Positions 26,606-38,292 of a stretch of DNA of 64,000 nucleotides are shown here, piece after piece. Numbering within the stretch: the stretch's first letter is position 1; each line of letters opens with the position of its first letter. The stretch is taken from NCBI RefSeq assembly GCF_012489685.1, contig NC_080041.1, positions 98,195,205-98,259,204 of the forward strand, read 5' to 3'. Both the position numbers and the translations under genes were made by a program. The stretch is from Lotus japonicus. Its lineage: Eukaryota; Streptophyta; Magnoliopsida; Fabales; Fabaceae. The notes beneath the pieces were generated by a model that saw nothing but the letters and a program-made list of their open reading frames with translations, had not been told where the DNA came from and did not search any database.

Positions 26606-29600
26606 TATTTCCTGCCAGAATCAGACAACCCAAGCTCCTTGCTTAGCTCTTCATCTGGTTTCAAGCTACCTGGAATAGCACCAAACATTCTCCGCGATAT
26701 CTCAAACCCAGAAGCTACATGATGTACATATGCAGATGCATCGTCTACTGTCTGCTGCAAATTTAGTGAGGTAGACATATAGATTGAGGTACTTCTTGAC
26801 AATTTTTTCTCAAATGGCTTGTCCAGCTCTGCGGCCTTAAGAAACCGTTCTGTTGCGGCTTCCCAAGAAAGATCATGTCTCTGAGCATCGGTAAGCTGTG
26901 CAGGCTCTTCAGCCAGTGCCTTAAGTATAAGTTGAACAAATCCTTTACTTTCATCAAATGTCCAACAATTTGGGAACTGCTTGAAAAATTCATTTGAGCA
27001 ATGGTTGGCACACACAACAATTTTTCCCATTGCTAAAGCTTCTGCTGTTGTTGTGCAAACCACATCTGTTGTGCTTGGATTTAGAAATAATTTGTAGCTG
27101 GGTTGCCGAAAATAAAGTGTTAGTGTAAATATACACACGTTCCCATCAATACATTGTCAAAGAGCTAATGCATGTAGGAAAGCAGAAGTAAAATTGACAG
27201 TTTCTCACATATACCTAAGTATTTTTCTTAAAAATTGATATTTTCAATACGCAAAATTGTATTTTATAACAACATGTTGGCATTTGTTCCACAGGAGATT
27301 ATCATCAAATCCATACAAAATACTGAAAGGTGTGGACAAACCTCACAAAACCTGCAAAATAATCCCCTTTAAAAACCTGAATCAGATATTCTTATTTGTC
27401 AGCAAATTTCATGTGCAAGTTTATTTTCTTAAATCTTATGGTGTTAGTGTTTGATCTATTAATTCCAATTTGAATATTAGACATGAAAATTCCCATTTTC
27501 GTTTTCTTTCTTTTCCAAATAATGTACCACACTTTAACGAAGCATTGAACCGAAATGATTTATGCGAGCAAAGCCAGTATGTAACTTACTCATGAAATAG
27601 AGCATCGGCATGATCTCTAGCTGGGTGAACTCTAACTGCCATTTCCAACTTTTTCGCAGCCTTTTGAACTTCATCTGAATCCTCTCCACTGCCAAACAAA
27701 TCAACCTCAAGCGCAGATAATTCCTTTTGATGATTTTTAAAAAGGTGGAGCAGCTCCTTGTAGCCTTTGCTCCATACCATCTTCCCAATAAAATAGGCAC
27801 CTTTAGTAAAGGCCTGGTCACCATTCTGCTGTTGCTCCCTTTTCTTCTTGCCAATCTCAAGGAATTTCGGATTAACTCCATGAACGTTACAGACGATAGA
27901 CCCAGAGTAATCTTGAGTGGCCGCAGAGAGTCTAATTACCTACGATTATACAGCTAATCAATTCCAGGTATCAAAGAGAAGCAAGCATATATAGATTGGA
28001 AGTTTATGATAACTGTTAATATTAATTTCACAACTAATCATAAAAACTGAGTCTCATTTTACATAACAATGATATTTACTAATCTAACTTGAGAATGAAA
28101 AGCTGTCACCTATAGGAAAGAAAGTTTCATGTTATCTTTGGATGAGGTGTCGGTTTCACCCACACAAAATAAACATCATCGAAGCATATTATTTTTACCC
28201 AACCTAGCGCGAGCACTAATATAGTGTTTCGCACAGAACACAATGAAACAAGACATCCTATTCTGTTCTAGATATGTACCAAACATAAAACAAAATATGA
28301 ACTCGTGTTTTGTTTTATCCTGTCCACCAAACACTACCATAGTCCTGATAAAAAGAACTGTAACTATTCATCCAGAATAAAAGCAAGCACTGACTACGAA
28401 ATTTAAAGCTAACTAATGAAACACTATGACAAAGTAGAATACCATGAATTTATAGCTCAGCTGATCTGTTGTCTTCATTATTTCGTTATAGAAGAAATTC
28501 ATTAAGATGAGAGTAAGGGTCAACATAGCTAGAAAGGAAAATATGACAACAAAGAAGGAGGGAGAGAGAGATAACTTCAATGAAACAAAGCTGCAATAAA
28601 CGAAACCTTAATAAAGACCAAGGTATTTGAAAATAGAAGTCAATCACCTAAACTTATCCCAAATCAGTTTATGAACTAAAGAAACCTCTCAAAAAATACA
28701 TGCGTTACAGCCTGATCAAACACACCAAATAGGAGCATAGATTGTCCATTGCTCCATTTCAATCATTTTATATATGGGATGCATTTTTTAAATTCTATAG
28801 AATTTTGTATACTTGATCTATATAATGAAAATTTTCAGCCCTATGGTTGGATTGATGAAATTCGTCCACAAAAGATTATTAAACGCCTAATGATAAAACT
28901 TACACCTAAGATAAGCAGATCCCAAACAACCAGAAAATATTCTATCTTTTTTTGAAAAGCCAACAACCAGAAAATATTCATTCAATAGCACCAACTTCTG
29001 ATCTAATAGTTAGCAATGCCACTAAAAAGATGACCATTTAACTCATCTTTGCAGGTGAAGATAAAAAAATATGTGAAAATTTCTAAGTTCTAGCTTTCTT
29101 AATTGCAGAAATAAAAGCCAGTATGCCAAGGTAAACATAGTATATATATTGGCCATGAGGATATAAATATAATAACTTACCTTGTGACAATATATACCAA
29201 CAACCCAATTGTTTAGATATTTCAGCAGAAATGCTTGCATTTGTCCATTCTTCTCTCTCTTCACATATTCTAAATAATTTGTGTGAATAATTCCTATAAC
29301 TAGCCTGAATTTAGTCTTCCATCTTTTCCCGTGATGAAACCACGTTAGGTGTTCGGGCTCCTCTAGAACAGCAATATCTGCCTCTTTATCAGGGATAACT
29401 TCTGATATATCGCCAACAGCAAGAATGCTCCTTTTATCTCTAGAAAACTACATTATATGCACAACATAAATTAGCCCTACTTACATAATAAATGGTATCA
29501 TAATGTCAATTGGAAAACACTCAGGTCTCACATAATTGTAGGTAAATGATAATTAACTAAAACAGAAATAGGAGAATTGTAAAAACTGATAAACTCCCAA

Positions 29601-30310
29601 ATCAATGGACAAAGTATGTTATAGGAAAACATTTAGTAACTTAAGGTTGCAAGACCCCATTAACAAACCGTTTTACTAAGGACGCATTTGAGTAAGCAAC
29701 TTAATTAAGTGCATGTTAAATAAAAGTTTATCACATGAGAGTTTATGTAATACGTAGCTTCCACCTACGCTGATGTTCATAAGCAGATAAGCCTATTGAA
29801 ATCAGCTCAAAAGAGCTTAAAGATAGGTCAGAAGCTGTTTTTTTAAGATTAACCAAATATCTGCCTATGTGCTATGTTATAAGATAAGCTCAAATAATTA
29901 ATAAAAGGTTCCATGATGGCCAAACAGACAATGGTCTTCCTTTCTGCAAGTGCGTTTGTGCGCATGCTTCAAAAGTTCCAATATTTCTTGTTAATTGAAA
30001 ATGTAAAAACAGTGAGAGAAGTTATCACCTTTCCTGGATAAAACTTTATGCTGAAACCAGATGTAAATCCAACTCTCTCCTCAAGCCATTGGCGGATGTA
30101 TTTCTCATGCTCTGATGGAGAAGCAAATGTAATATTGTTGGGATATACTAGTGCTTGATCTTTCAAAGACAACCAAGGGATCACCAAGGTAACATCTCTT
30201 TCCCCGTCTTTGGAAAGATATGCAGCACGAAATAGGGGGTTCACAGCTGTTCCAGTCAACCATGGAAGGCTAGCAGTAGTAAAAATCGCAATATGTTGTT
30301 TCTTACCCAT
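26605..30310 (-). CDS. DGD2: Digalactosyldiacylglycerol synthase 2, chloroplastic (UDP-galactose-dependent, GT4)
   Basis: Four coding exons: 30029-30310, 29181-29447, 27590-27939 and 26605-27097, with GT-AG introns and phases 0, 0 and 2. They join into 463 residues with no internal stop, close to the roughly 470 of known DGD2 and far shorter than DGD1. The N-terminus ([20 protein letters not shown]) has no DGD1-type extension. Other readable motifs are [41 protein letters not shown] and the donor-site region [22 protein letters not shown] of GT-B fold family 4 enzymes. The enzyme transfers galactose from UDP-Gal to MGDG at the outer chloroplast envelope, classically induced on phosphate starvation to replace phospholipids. 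A 5' untranslated exon probably ends near 31163 and joins an acceptor near 30357. Introns hold repeats around 30500-30700 but exons are clean. Function is assigned from family similarity. Confidence 0.95.
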
Positions 30311-31163
30311 CTGGTTAGCAGTTTTAAGTGTGAGATGTTATCATCCTTCAGCACTACCTAGAAGATCAAAATCACCAGCAAAATACAGCTTTAGAGGATA
30401 GGTCTATGGTTGCTTTAACTGCCATAAAGAATAAAAACTAAACATTAGCTTAAATTTATCCTTAAAGTACACAACTACACATAAGTACTACTTAGACAAA
30501 TGCATGTGCCCATTTAGATTCCCGTTGAACTCAACGCGGATCCACGACTCCACGTTGAAGCCAACATGTCAAAATCATGTTTCTCTGATCCATGTTAAAC
30601 TCAACCTGGCAAATTCTAGCTTCTCTGTTGGTACCTTGAGATACGTGAAATCATGTTTGCGTTGACTCTAACGCCAAACCAAACATGCACTTACCGGTGC
30701 CCTAAGGACACTTACTAAGAAATCAAAAATGGAATTTTTTTATTAGAAAGTGTAGTATTTAATGAAACAAGTAGATTGAATGAAGTATTTTCAATAAAAA
30801 CGTACAGTGCACTTGCACTGATTAGCAAGATCCAAGTTTTAACATGATAAAAACATGAACAGGGAAGGAAAAAAAACGGACTTCACAAATTAGCACCAAC
30901 TATGAAGTTTTTCCATGGACAACGTTGACCAGATTCATCCATAATCATGAATAACAATCATGCATCGAACATCAACAAAACCAGACTTGACAAATTAGCA
31001 AAACAAATCAAATCTCACATACCCTTTTGCCCTTCTTGTCCTTTTCCCAAACATGAACACCCCATGATTCAAACTCTACATATAGATATTACAAAAGATG
31101 CAAATAAACAAATGAATACAATTAAACGCATAAAGGCAAGAATTTATAGATACAGAACGAACC

Positions 31164-31330
31164 TTTGAGGAATCAACAAGAATGGGGGAAGAGAGGAAAC
31201 AGAGACATGTTTGTGGGAGGAGAGTGAATGGAAGGAGGAGAAGGAATGTGTGAAGTAAATGGTGTCGTTCACTTGTACGCAAGTTCCGAAATTCTGGGTT
31301 GAGTTTTGGACCAATCCACGCCAAGAAGGA
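31164..31330 (-). promoter_or_regulatory. Probable 5' untranslated exon and start region of DGD2
   Basis: The minus strand ends at a donor-like CAAAG|GTTCGTT near 31163 and pairs with an acceptor (TTTTGATCTTCTAG) near 30357, giving a leader intron of about 0.8 kb. The assignment rests only on splice-like signals; the transcription start is not defined. Confidence 0.35.
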
Positions 31331-31699
31331 ACAAAATAGCCAATGTAATTCTACCTCTTTTCAAAACAAAACAAAACAAAACAAAAACTTGTCTGTTTTA
31401 CCAAAAACAAATACTATTATCTTTTTCATTTCGAAAAACAGAATCGGTTTAACCCCAAACAAAACAAATAACTTCCTCACACACAAAAGAAAATATAGTT
31501 AATTTTAGTTATTAGTATTCAATTTATCTTCAGTTTATATTGATTTTCCCAAATTACCACTAATTCACTTTTTCTAATGTTTTTCATCATCAATTAAATA
31601 ATAGTATTTTTTTTAATAAAAAAATTAAACAATAGAACTACAAGACAACCAATGGGGTAAAACTAAAGCTGGAGGGAAAACCTAACACGTCATAGCACA

Positions 31700-32086
31700 C
31701 TAAGACTCGACGTCAATTTCCGCCATACAATCCGCAGGCGCATTAGCTTCGCGAGACACATGCTGAATACGAACTTTCCAAGCATGCGAGAGCAAAATAT
31801 GCAAGTTCAGTATCGCAGTACCATAGACATGATAATCAAACCGGCTTTTTCGCAGCATGGTCACAAGCTCCAAATTAGGTGAACCACAAAAGATACACCT
31901 AAAATTCATCTCCCACACCATCAAGAGCCCCATCTTCAAGGCTAGATTCTCGGCAAGAGTGCTAGCATAAAAGCCACGCAGCCAGGCCCCAAACAGGTCA
32001 CGAATAAGCCCTCCCATGTCCATACAATGAGAGCCACTCCTAAAAGCACCATCCACCATTAACAAAACAAAATTAGCCTGTGACAT
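31700..32086 (-). pseudogene. LINE-derived RNase H-like domain fragment
   Basis: An open stretch of 128 codons matches the RNase H-like domain found at the end of plant non-LTR retrotransposon polyproteins: WLRGFYASTLAENLALKMGL, then a stretch in the position of the catalytic region, then VRIQHVSREANAPADCMAE with the conserved HV.REAN..AD ending. The conserved first Asp position reads VDGAF. No reverse transcriptase lies upstream, so it is a 5'-truncated LINE tail. It occupies the interval between the divergently transcribed DGD2 and the gene at 33212. Confidence 0.8.
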
Positions 32087-33211
32087 TGCCCAGAAAACAC
32101 ACTCAGGCCCAACAAACGCACGGGTCTTTTAAAATAATAGTATTTTAAAAAATAAAAAATCTAATAGATTTATTAATATTTTAATATTATTATTTCATTA
32201 TATTTTTTAACTAAGAAAATGTAGCATAGATGATTGATAGCTGAACTTCTTAAGCATTTAATTCAAGGTTTGATCCTTAGGCGTGTATGTGGAATGATTT
32301 GTTATGAGACACCTACCCACTTAACATACTCTACGAGTCTCGGATGATTAGTCTCATCACTACCGACGGTAAATACTTTGTTCGTTTTTATATTTTTTTA
32401 AAAATTAAATTATGTCATTTTCTTAAAATAAATTGTTAAATGAGAAAAAAAATTCTGCAGAGAGTAAAATAGAAAACTTCAACAAAAACCTCCTGCATTT
32501 GACCACATGCGAGTTATGTAGAAAGTGGAAACTAGTAGAAGCAAAGCAACAACCACTCTTTGAATTGAACGTTTGGTGCCTTTTCCTGCTTTTTTTTTCC
32601 CACTTCACATACAACTGGGAATAAGTCCACTGAAACCACCATTTTTCTGGTCCAATTCGCATACCCATCAAACCATTTCAACACATTTCTCCGAAGTACG
32701 AGGTAAAGGTTTCACCTTTGTCTTAGATTTTATGATCCTGTTCCGTTTCCTTCAATCCTCATGGCAAGTTCTCAAAAGGGTCCTCAAGTAAATGGGTACC
32801 GAGTTTTGTTTTGTTTTGTTGCGTTTCTCTTCCTATTCTGCTGTTTGGTAAAGTAGAATACTTGATACCTGTTTGAATTTGTGCTTCAGAGAATGTGATA
32901 AGGTGATCATTGGTTTTCTATGTTGATGTTTGTTTGAATTCTTTCACCCTGTTTTCCTGTTGCTACTGCTATTGAATAGGTTTTTGCATTTTTTAGATAT
33001 AAATGCATTTGAAAACACTGCAACATGTTTTGGAGATTAGAGTTTTCTGTGTTATGAGATTCAGTTCAATCCATATGAGCATGCTCTGCAATAACTGTTT
33101 TTTAGATCAATCTGATAGCCTTCTGCACTAGGATAAGGGGTTTTATAGTTCTCTTGGAGCTAATATTATTATTTGTGTACCTTTCTTCTTGACTAGTTTG
33201 CAGTGGAAGAG
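32087..33211 (+). promoter_or_regulatory. Upstream region and probable 5' leader exon of the 33212 gene
   Basis: AT-rich promoter-like sequence to about 32570. A leader exon probably ends near 32702 (CTCCGAAGTACGAG|GTAAAG) and joins the acceptor TAGTTTGCAG at 33201-33202. The intron between them is T-rich as usual in plants. There is no TATA element I would commit to. Confidence 0.35.
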
Positions 33212-36200
33212 ATGTTGAGTGGTCACACTGATGGACTTTCAGAGCTGAGATCATCGAAGGGTCAATTACTTGCAGACCCCGTATCTGACTTAGGTGACGA
33301 TGAAGAGGAAGATTGTTTGGAACAGATACTTTATTCCGCGTCCTTTGAAGAACTCGCTAGAAATAGCATCAAATATGATACGGTCATATGGCTTTCTATA
33401 TCGTTGCTGCTGGTTTTAGCTTGGGGAGTTGGCTTTATAATGTTGCTTTACCTGCCCATTAGGAGATATGTGCTTAAAAAGGATTTTTCTTCTCGCAGAT
33501 TATATGTTACACATAGTGAAATAGTTTACAAGGTATATATAGATTATTCTGCATGATCATGATTCATGATGTTGTATTATGAGTTTTGAATATGAGAAGT
33601 GATTTTTTCTTCCCTTTCTCCTGTGGTTAAGGTGTCAAGGCCTTCATTTATACCTTTTTGGGGAACCGTGACCATTGAGAGGCAGGTGCCTCTTTCTCTG
33701 GTGATTGATATTATTATTGAACAAGGTACTGATGCAGGCCTTACCAGACTGTTTTCTTGTGATTGATATTATCTATGTATGTGTGTATGTATGTGGCTAA
33801 AAAGCCCAAAGGGTGGTGGCTAAAAATTAATAGCTTTGACCAGATAAACATAACAAAGCACATTTTGGCCCCGTTTGGAAGAGCTTATTTGAGCTTATCT
33901 GATAGCATAAGCTCTTATGTCAGTGTTTGGGAGAGCTTATGCAAAACAACTTATGGCCTACCATAAGCTGCTTTGAGCTTATTTCCATAAGCTATTCAGG
34001 ATAGCTTATGAAAAAAAGCTTATGCTTATATATAGCTTATTTTCAATTTATTTCAATAAGTATTTTAAAATAGCTTATGAATAAGCGCTTATGACATAAG
34101 CCCTTATGACCATAAGCGCTTAATTAAGCTGTGTTTCCAAACGGGGCCTTTATCTTGTGATGGAAACCTTACCTTATGATGTTCATTATGTCTTTATTCT
34201 TTTCATTTGACTAGATTTCCCCATTTCTTTTGCCAGGTTGTGTGCAGTCTATTTATGGCATTCATACATTTCGAATTGAAAGTATTGCTCGTGGAAAGGC
34301 TGCTCCTGTAGATGAAATACAAGTTCAAGGAATTTCTGACCCTGATCATTTGAGAAAGGTGAAACAATATATATTTCTTAATATGATTCTTTATATTTAA
34401 GGTGATTGAGATGTTAATATTCAACAGCATAGTGGTTCTTTAACATTATACTACTAAGAAGTAAGTACTAACGAAGAGGATGTCATCATCTTCGAATAAT
34501 GCAATTGATTTTTAGGTGATCATAACAGAAGCTTCAAAGATCTCACAAGATGTTGGTAAAATTGGGATGCCTACTGCTCCAAGCATAGACGTGGAAAACA
34601 TTGCTCGTTTGCCAACAACAACTGAGGGATCAGTTGTTTTCAGATCACCGTCAAAAAGTCGAAAGGTAACAGTAGAACCCCTACCATGCATCCTAAAAAG
34701 ACTCACCCGTAATAACTGAAGAGATTGAATTAGTTTTTAAATTCTATGAGATTTTGTAAACTTTGTACCTCTTTGGATGCAAACCAAAGAACACTTATTG
34801 GAGCTTATTTAGTACATTTAATAGTTGACAAACTCCAATAAGCCCGTATCGAAACACACTCTTTGTCTACTTCATGAGAACTTTCAATCAAAATTTGGAC
34901 TGATAATATCTATCATATATAAAAACTTAATAAAAGGTTCATATGCCAAAGCTTACACCTAGTATCAAAAGATCCTGACCACTCACTCACACACATATCA
35001 TAGATTGAATTAGTTTTGGGGTAGTTAGTTTATATTATCACCGAGAGCCGTACGCGCTTGAGCTGATAGGTATTGCATCTTTGGCCTAGAAAGATTTATA
35101 GCCTTGTAGTGGTCTTTGTAAGAAGCAGGCTTATGTTTATTTGTCGGTGTTTGAATTAGAGTTTTGTAGGTTACATTGAAGGTTGAAGTTTCACTACAAG
35201 TTTTCAGAGTTTCTGAACGTAGCAATACAATTTAGGAATTCAAGTGCTAGAAGTTGTTTCTAGCAATATCATGTCTTATTTCATTTTTTGGTGCATACAA
35301 GCATTCCTGGCCTCAAGCTTCTGAGTTTTACAGAGTTAGGTGTGTTCCATTCTCATTTTGGCATCAGGAACTTCAAATATTGCCCTGAAAAGAAAAAGCT
35401 GTTTTATTGTGGAAGTTACAAGGAAAGCAAATTGGAATTATTGACTAATCAATTGGCAAATATGTTAGGCTAGGTTGGGAGTTTAGATCATTGTGGCCCA
35501 TGAAAACTGATACAATCGTAGACTTTGATCTTTTTATTTGCTTGGCATCGTAGGATAAATCTTCTTTTGATATCGTTCTTGAGAGGCACAAAAAGTAGTC
35601 CCGGATCTATGGACATATATTCTTATAAAAAAGAAAGCAATAAATATGCATCTACCAAGAAGAGAAAATGCAGAGTTAGAATTTTAAAAATATTGGAGGA
35701 CAGTAATATATTCACACTGCTATTTAATTGTTCTAAAAATCCTATAAAGTTGAGTACGAGTAGATTTTAGTTTTGTTGATCAACTTTGACAAAAATGAAA
35801 TTTTGCAGCAGATTTTATTCTTGGACCTAAGAATGATAGCTTGCATTTTCTTTTCTCAGAAAATAGAGAAAATTATGTTTGGTTCCTGTTCAATGTCATG
35901 CCATCAAGAGATAACAATAGTATCAAATGCATTGCTTGAATTTCTGTCATCTAAACCTGTTTTACTCTCATCTGCAGATGACAGGCTCACCGCGTGCTTC
36001 TTCACTAGAACGCAGAGTTGCCGGAGGATTGCTTCTTCATAAGCTTGAGGAAGTCAATAAATCAGTAAAGGTCTGTATCTGAATATCTTCTCTTTATAAA
36101 GCATGGATTCAATTGAAGAACTTATAATTTTTTTTCCTCTCTCAAATAAATGGAAACACCATCTCATTTTCATGGTTTCCTCTTGTTCTAGGGCTCAGAC

Positions 36201-36534
36201 CATATTTGTGTATCTTTAGAAAAATTTATGTTATTCATCGACCCTTTACTAGCTCCAAATTCACGCTTATCCAAAAAAATAAAACTAGCTCCAAATTCAC
36301 AACATGGTCCTATAGAATCGATTTTTGTTGTCTCATTCCTTCACCTCATCAGGCATGAGTGTATTTTGTTGACAGATACACAACAGAACAGCAAGCCTAG
36401 GAAATGTGCTATTTAACTTAGTTGTTGATTATTTACGTTCATGCTTTAATTGCTTTCCTTTTTGGCTCTATATTCATGACCAGAGACTTGAGGTGCTTTT
36501 TGAGAAGTCACATGCTTCCCCCGCCAGCAGGTGA
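33212..36534 (+). CDS. Membrane-anchored protein with bacterial-PH-like (bPH_2/DUF304) domain
   Basis: Six coding exons: 33212-33532, 33632-33725, 34237-34358, 34516-34665, 35978-36070 and 36484-36534, all with GT-AG introns, join into 276 residues. The start ATG at 33212 follows an acceptor; an in-frame GTG nine bases upstream is not used. Residues 1-50 are acidic (GDDEEEDCLEQ), residues about 58-85 form one hydrophobic segment (VIWLSISLLLVLAWGVGF), and residues about 100-190 show the bPH-like pattern: LYVTHSEIVYK, then the GTVTIERQVPLSLVIDI strand, EQGCVQSIYGIHTFRIES and QGISDPDHLRK. The C-terminus ends in a helical, basic region (LHKLEEVNKSVKRLEVLFEK) suited to a coiled coil. I know the family as conserved in land plants with no firmly assigned function. 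Intron 2 holds a 282-bp MITE. Confidence 0.85.
33867..34148. mobile_element. MITE with GGCCCCGTTTGGA ends in intron 2 of the bPH-like gene
   Basis: The terminal inverted repeats GGCCCCGTTTGGAA and TTTCCAAACGGGGCC are nearly perfect and flanked by TTT on both sides. The interior repeats variants of AGCTTAT in both orientations. Length is 282 bp with no coding capacity. Confidence 0.9.
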
Positions 36535-37082
36535 AGTATAGAACCATGGTCAGCGTGTCAAGAATTGAATTGAAAGGAGTTTCTAACAGCATGTCTGGAT
36601 CAGCTTCTGTGTCTTTTGAATCAATATTGGAACTTAGGAGCTACTCATAGAAGCTTCTCCCCATAATTGATTCTGGTTTTAGAATCAATATAAATTAGTT
36701 GTACCTTGTTTATATCTATGGAAAGATGAAATGATGTTGTAACTATCCTGGTGCTATTGAGTCACCCTTTTAATTGACTGTATAGTATGTGCTGGCTGAG
36801 GACAGTAGATTCTACATATATTGTTTTTATAGTTTTCTATTGTCTTCCATTTTTTATCCCTGTCAAACTGTATATTCCTTTGATTTATTTCTGTGCCCAA
36901 AGCCTTTATTGGTTTTTCTTCTTCTTGGTATGATCAAACCAACTTTAGCCAGATTCTATCATTTTCAATACACTAGGTGTTACTCCAATTTTTTTCGTGA
37001 ATAAATTCATTAAACCTTTTTTTATATCTTAGCTCATTTGATGGAAACAAATGGGGTGTGAATAAATTGGTGTATGAGACGT
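36535..37082. other. 3' flank of bPH-like gene
   Basis: Probable 3' untranslated region to about 36760, then AT-rich spacer. No gene seen. Confidence 0.4.
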
Positions 37083-37507
37083 GGAGTAGTAACTCTCTTT
37101 CCAACACTCTTTCATTAATTAGTACTCCCTCCGTCCTTAATTATAAGCTAAAGTTGTAAAAATCACACTTATTAAGAAAGCCTTAATTGATGCATTGGTT
37201 TTCAAAAAAAATGTACAACTTTCTATGTTTACCCCTATTTATGATAACACTTTTTCATCATTGTACTACTAATGGTGGTGCTCCACTACCAATAAATGCA
37301 AGGGTGAATATGGAAAGAAATATTAACTTTTGCAAGGTTAGCTTATATTTAGTGACACAAAAAAAGTCTCAATGTTAGCTTATAATTAGGGACGGAGGGA
37401 GTAGTTTAAATTTATGTGGGTCTCATATTTTTAGTGGACCTCACTTGAATTTTAATCAATCAATAAGAGTGTTGAAAAGAGTGCTAAAAAGAGAGTATTG
37501 TTACTCC
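37083..37507. mobile_element. MITE split by a Stowaway element
   Basis: Outer ends are inverted: GGAGTAGTAACTCTCTTTCC on the left and, on the opposite strand at the right, GGAGTAACAATACTCTCTTT. Both continue into AACACTC and ATTGATTGATT-like tracts. The outer element is about 150 bp once the Stowaway insert (37125-37401) is removed, and resembles the MITE at 12100-12240. Confidence 0.65.
37125..37401. mobile_element. Stowaway MITE, 277 bp, nested
   Basis: Ends are CTCCCTCCGTCCTTAATTA and TAATTAGGGACGGAGGGAG, flanked by TA (37123-37124 and 37402-37403). Subterminal ATAAGCTAA and TTAGCTTAT are also inverted. It inserted into an older MITE. Confidence 0.95.
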
Positions 37508-37756
37508 AATAAGAGTATTTTTCATGAGATGCAATGAGTGATATGATTGGAAAAGAAGAAATAGATAGAAACATAGTGGAATTGAAAAGATATGGAAACA
37601 AATTGAGGTGTGAATGAATTAAGTTATTTTTGGTACAAAGGATGAATCAAATTTGATGACATCCATCTAGTGTGTGTACTATGGACGCTATTAATTTGTG
37701 GTTACAATTAAATGACCAATCTATTCATTGAATTTTCTTCACAAACAAGGCTATCC

Positions 37757-37763
37757 TATATAT
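37757..37763 (+). promoter_or_regulatory. TATA box of the 37861 gene
   Basis: TATATAT lies 98 bases before the start codon, and a pyrimidine-rich leader (CACTTTTCTCTCTGCACTTC) follows about 40 bases later, as in many plant leaders. Confidence 0.5.
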
Positions 37764-37860
37764 CCAATACCCATTATATCTTCAGAATTAGAACAGTAAC
37801 ACTTTTCTCTCTGCACTTCTCATTAATATTCTTTGTCCTCTGCATATCAAATAGTTAAAA

Positions 37861-38292
37861 ATGGCTTCTTTTGCTACTCTCCATGGCCTGCATGGTTCTC
37901 TTCTGAGATCCCAGTTCCTAGGCCAAGATTACCACTGTACTCATCATCACTTTCCTCTGAAACAACCCTCCACATCACATCAAAGAAAACAAACTTCTGA
38001 GTTACATGCCAAGTTCAACATAATGGAAATCATGGGAGGCAGAGGACTCTGCAATGGAGAAAAAGGCCTTCAACAAGAGCTGGAAAGGCAAGTTGTTGTT
38101 GATGACCACCCGCTGCCGCCGCCGCCAGAATCAAGTGGTGAAGAGCAAGAACAGCTGAATAGTGATGGCAGTGTTGTTGCAGTTGCAGAAGATGCTTTTG
38201 AGAAAGAAATGATGGGTTTGACTGGGGGGTTCCCTGGTGGTGAGAAAGGGTTGAAGAAGTTCATTGAAGAAAATCCACCTCTCCCTAAATAG
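37861..38292 (+). CDS. Small intronless protein, probably plastid-targeted, unrecognised family
   Basis: A single exon of 143 residues (MASFATLHGLHGSLLRSQFL...). The N-terminus is Ser/Leu/His-rich, with few acidic residues and basic QRKQT before the first conserved-looking block, which suits a chloroplast transit peptide of about 45 residues. Two related glycine motifs follow: IMGGRGLCNGEKGLQQELE near residues 54-74 and GLTGGFPGGEKGLKKFIEEN near 117-138. A low-complexity acidic linker with a Pro run lies between. The repeated GEKGL core suggests an internal duplication. There is no membrane segment. I cannot name the family. TATA box, leader and clean coding bias support a real gene. Confidence 0.75.
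   Translation: MASFATLHGLHGSLLRSQFLGQDYHCTHHHFPLKQPSTSHQRKQTSELHAKFNIMEIMGGRGLCNGEKGLQQELERQVVVDDHPLPPPPESSGEEQEQLNSDGSVVAVAEDAFEKEMMGLTGGFPGGEKGLKKFIEENPPLPK

Noticed and set aside
33203..33211. GTG-initiated extension of the bPH-like protein
   Set aside because: The position directly follows a splice acceptor and plants start at ATG; the first ATG in frame is 33212.
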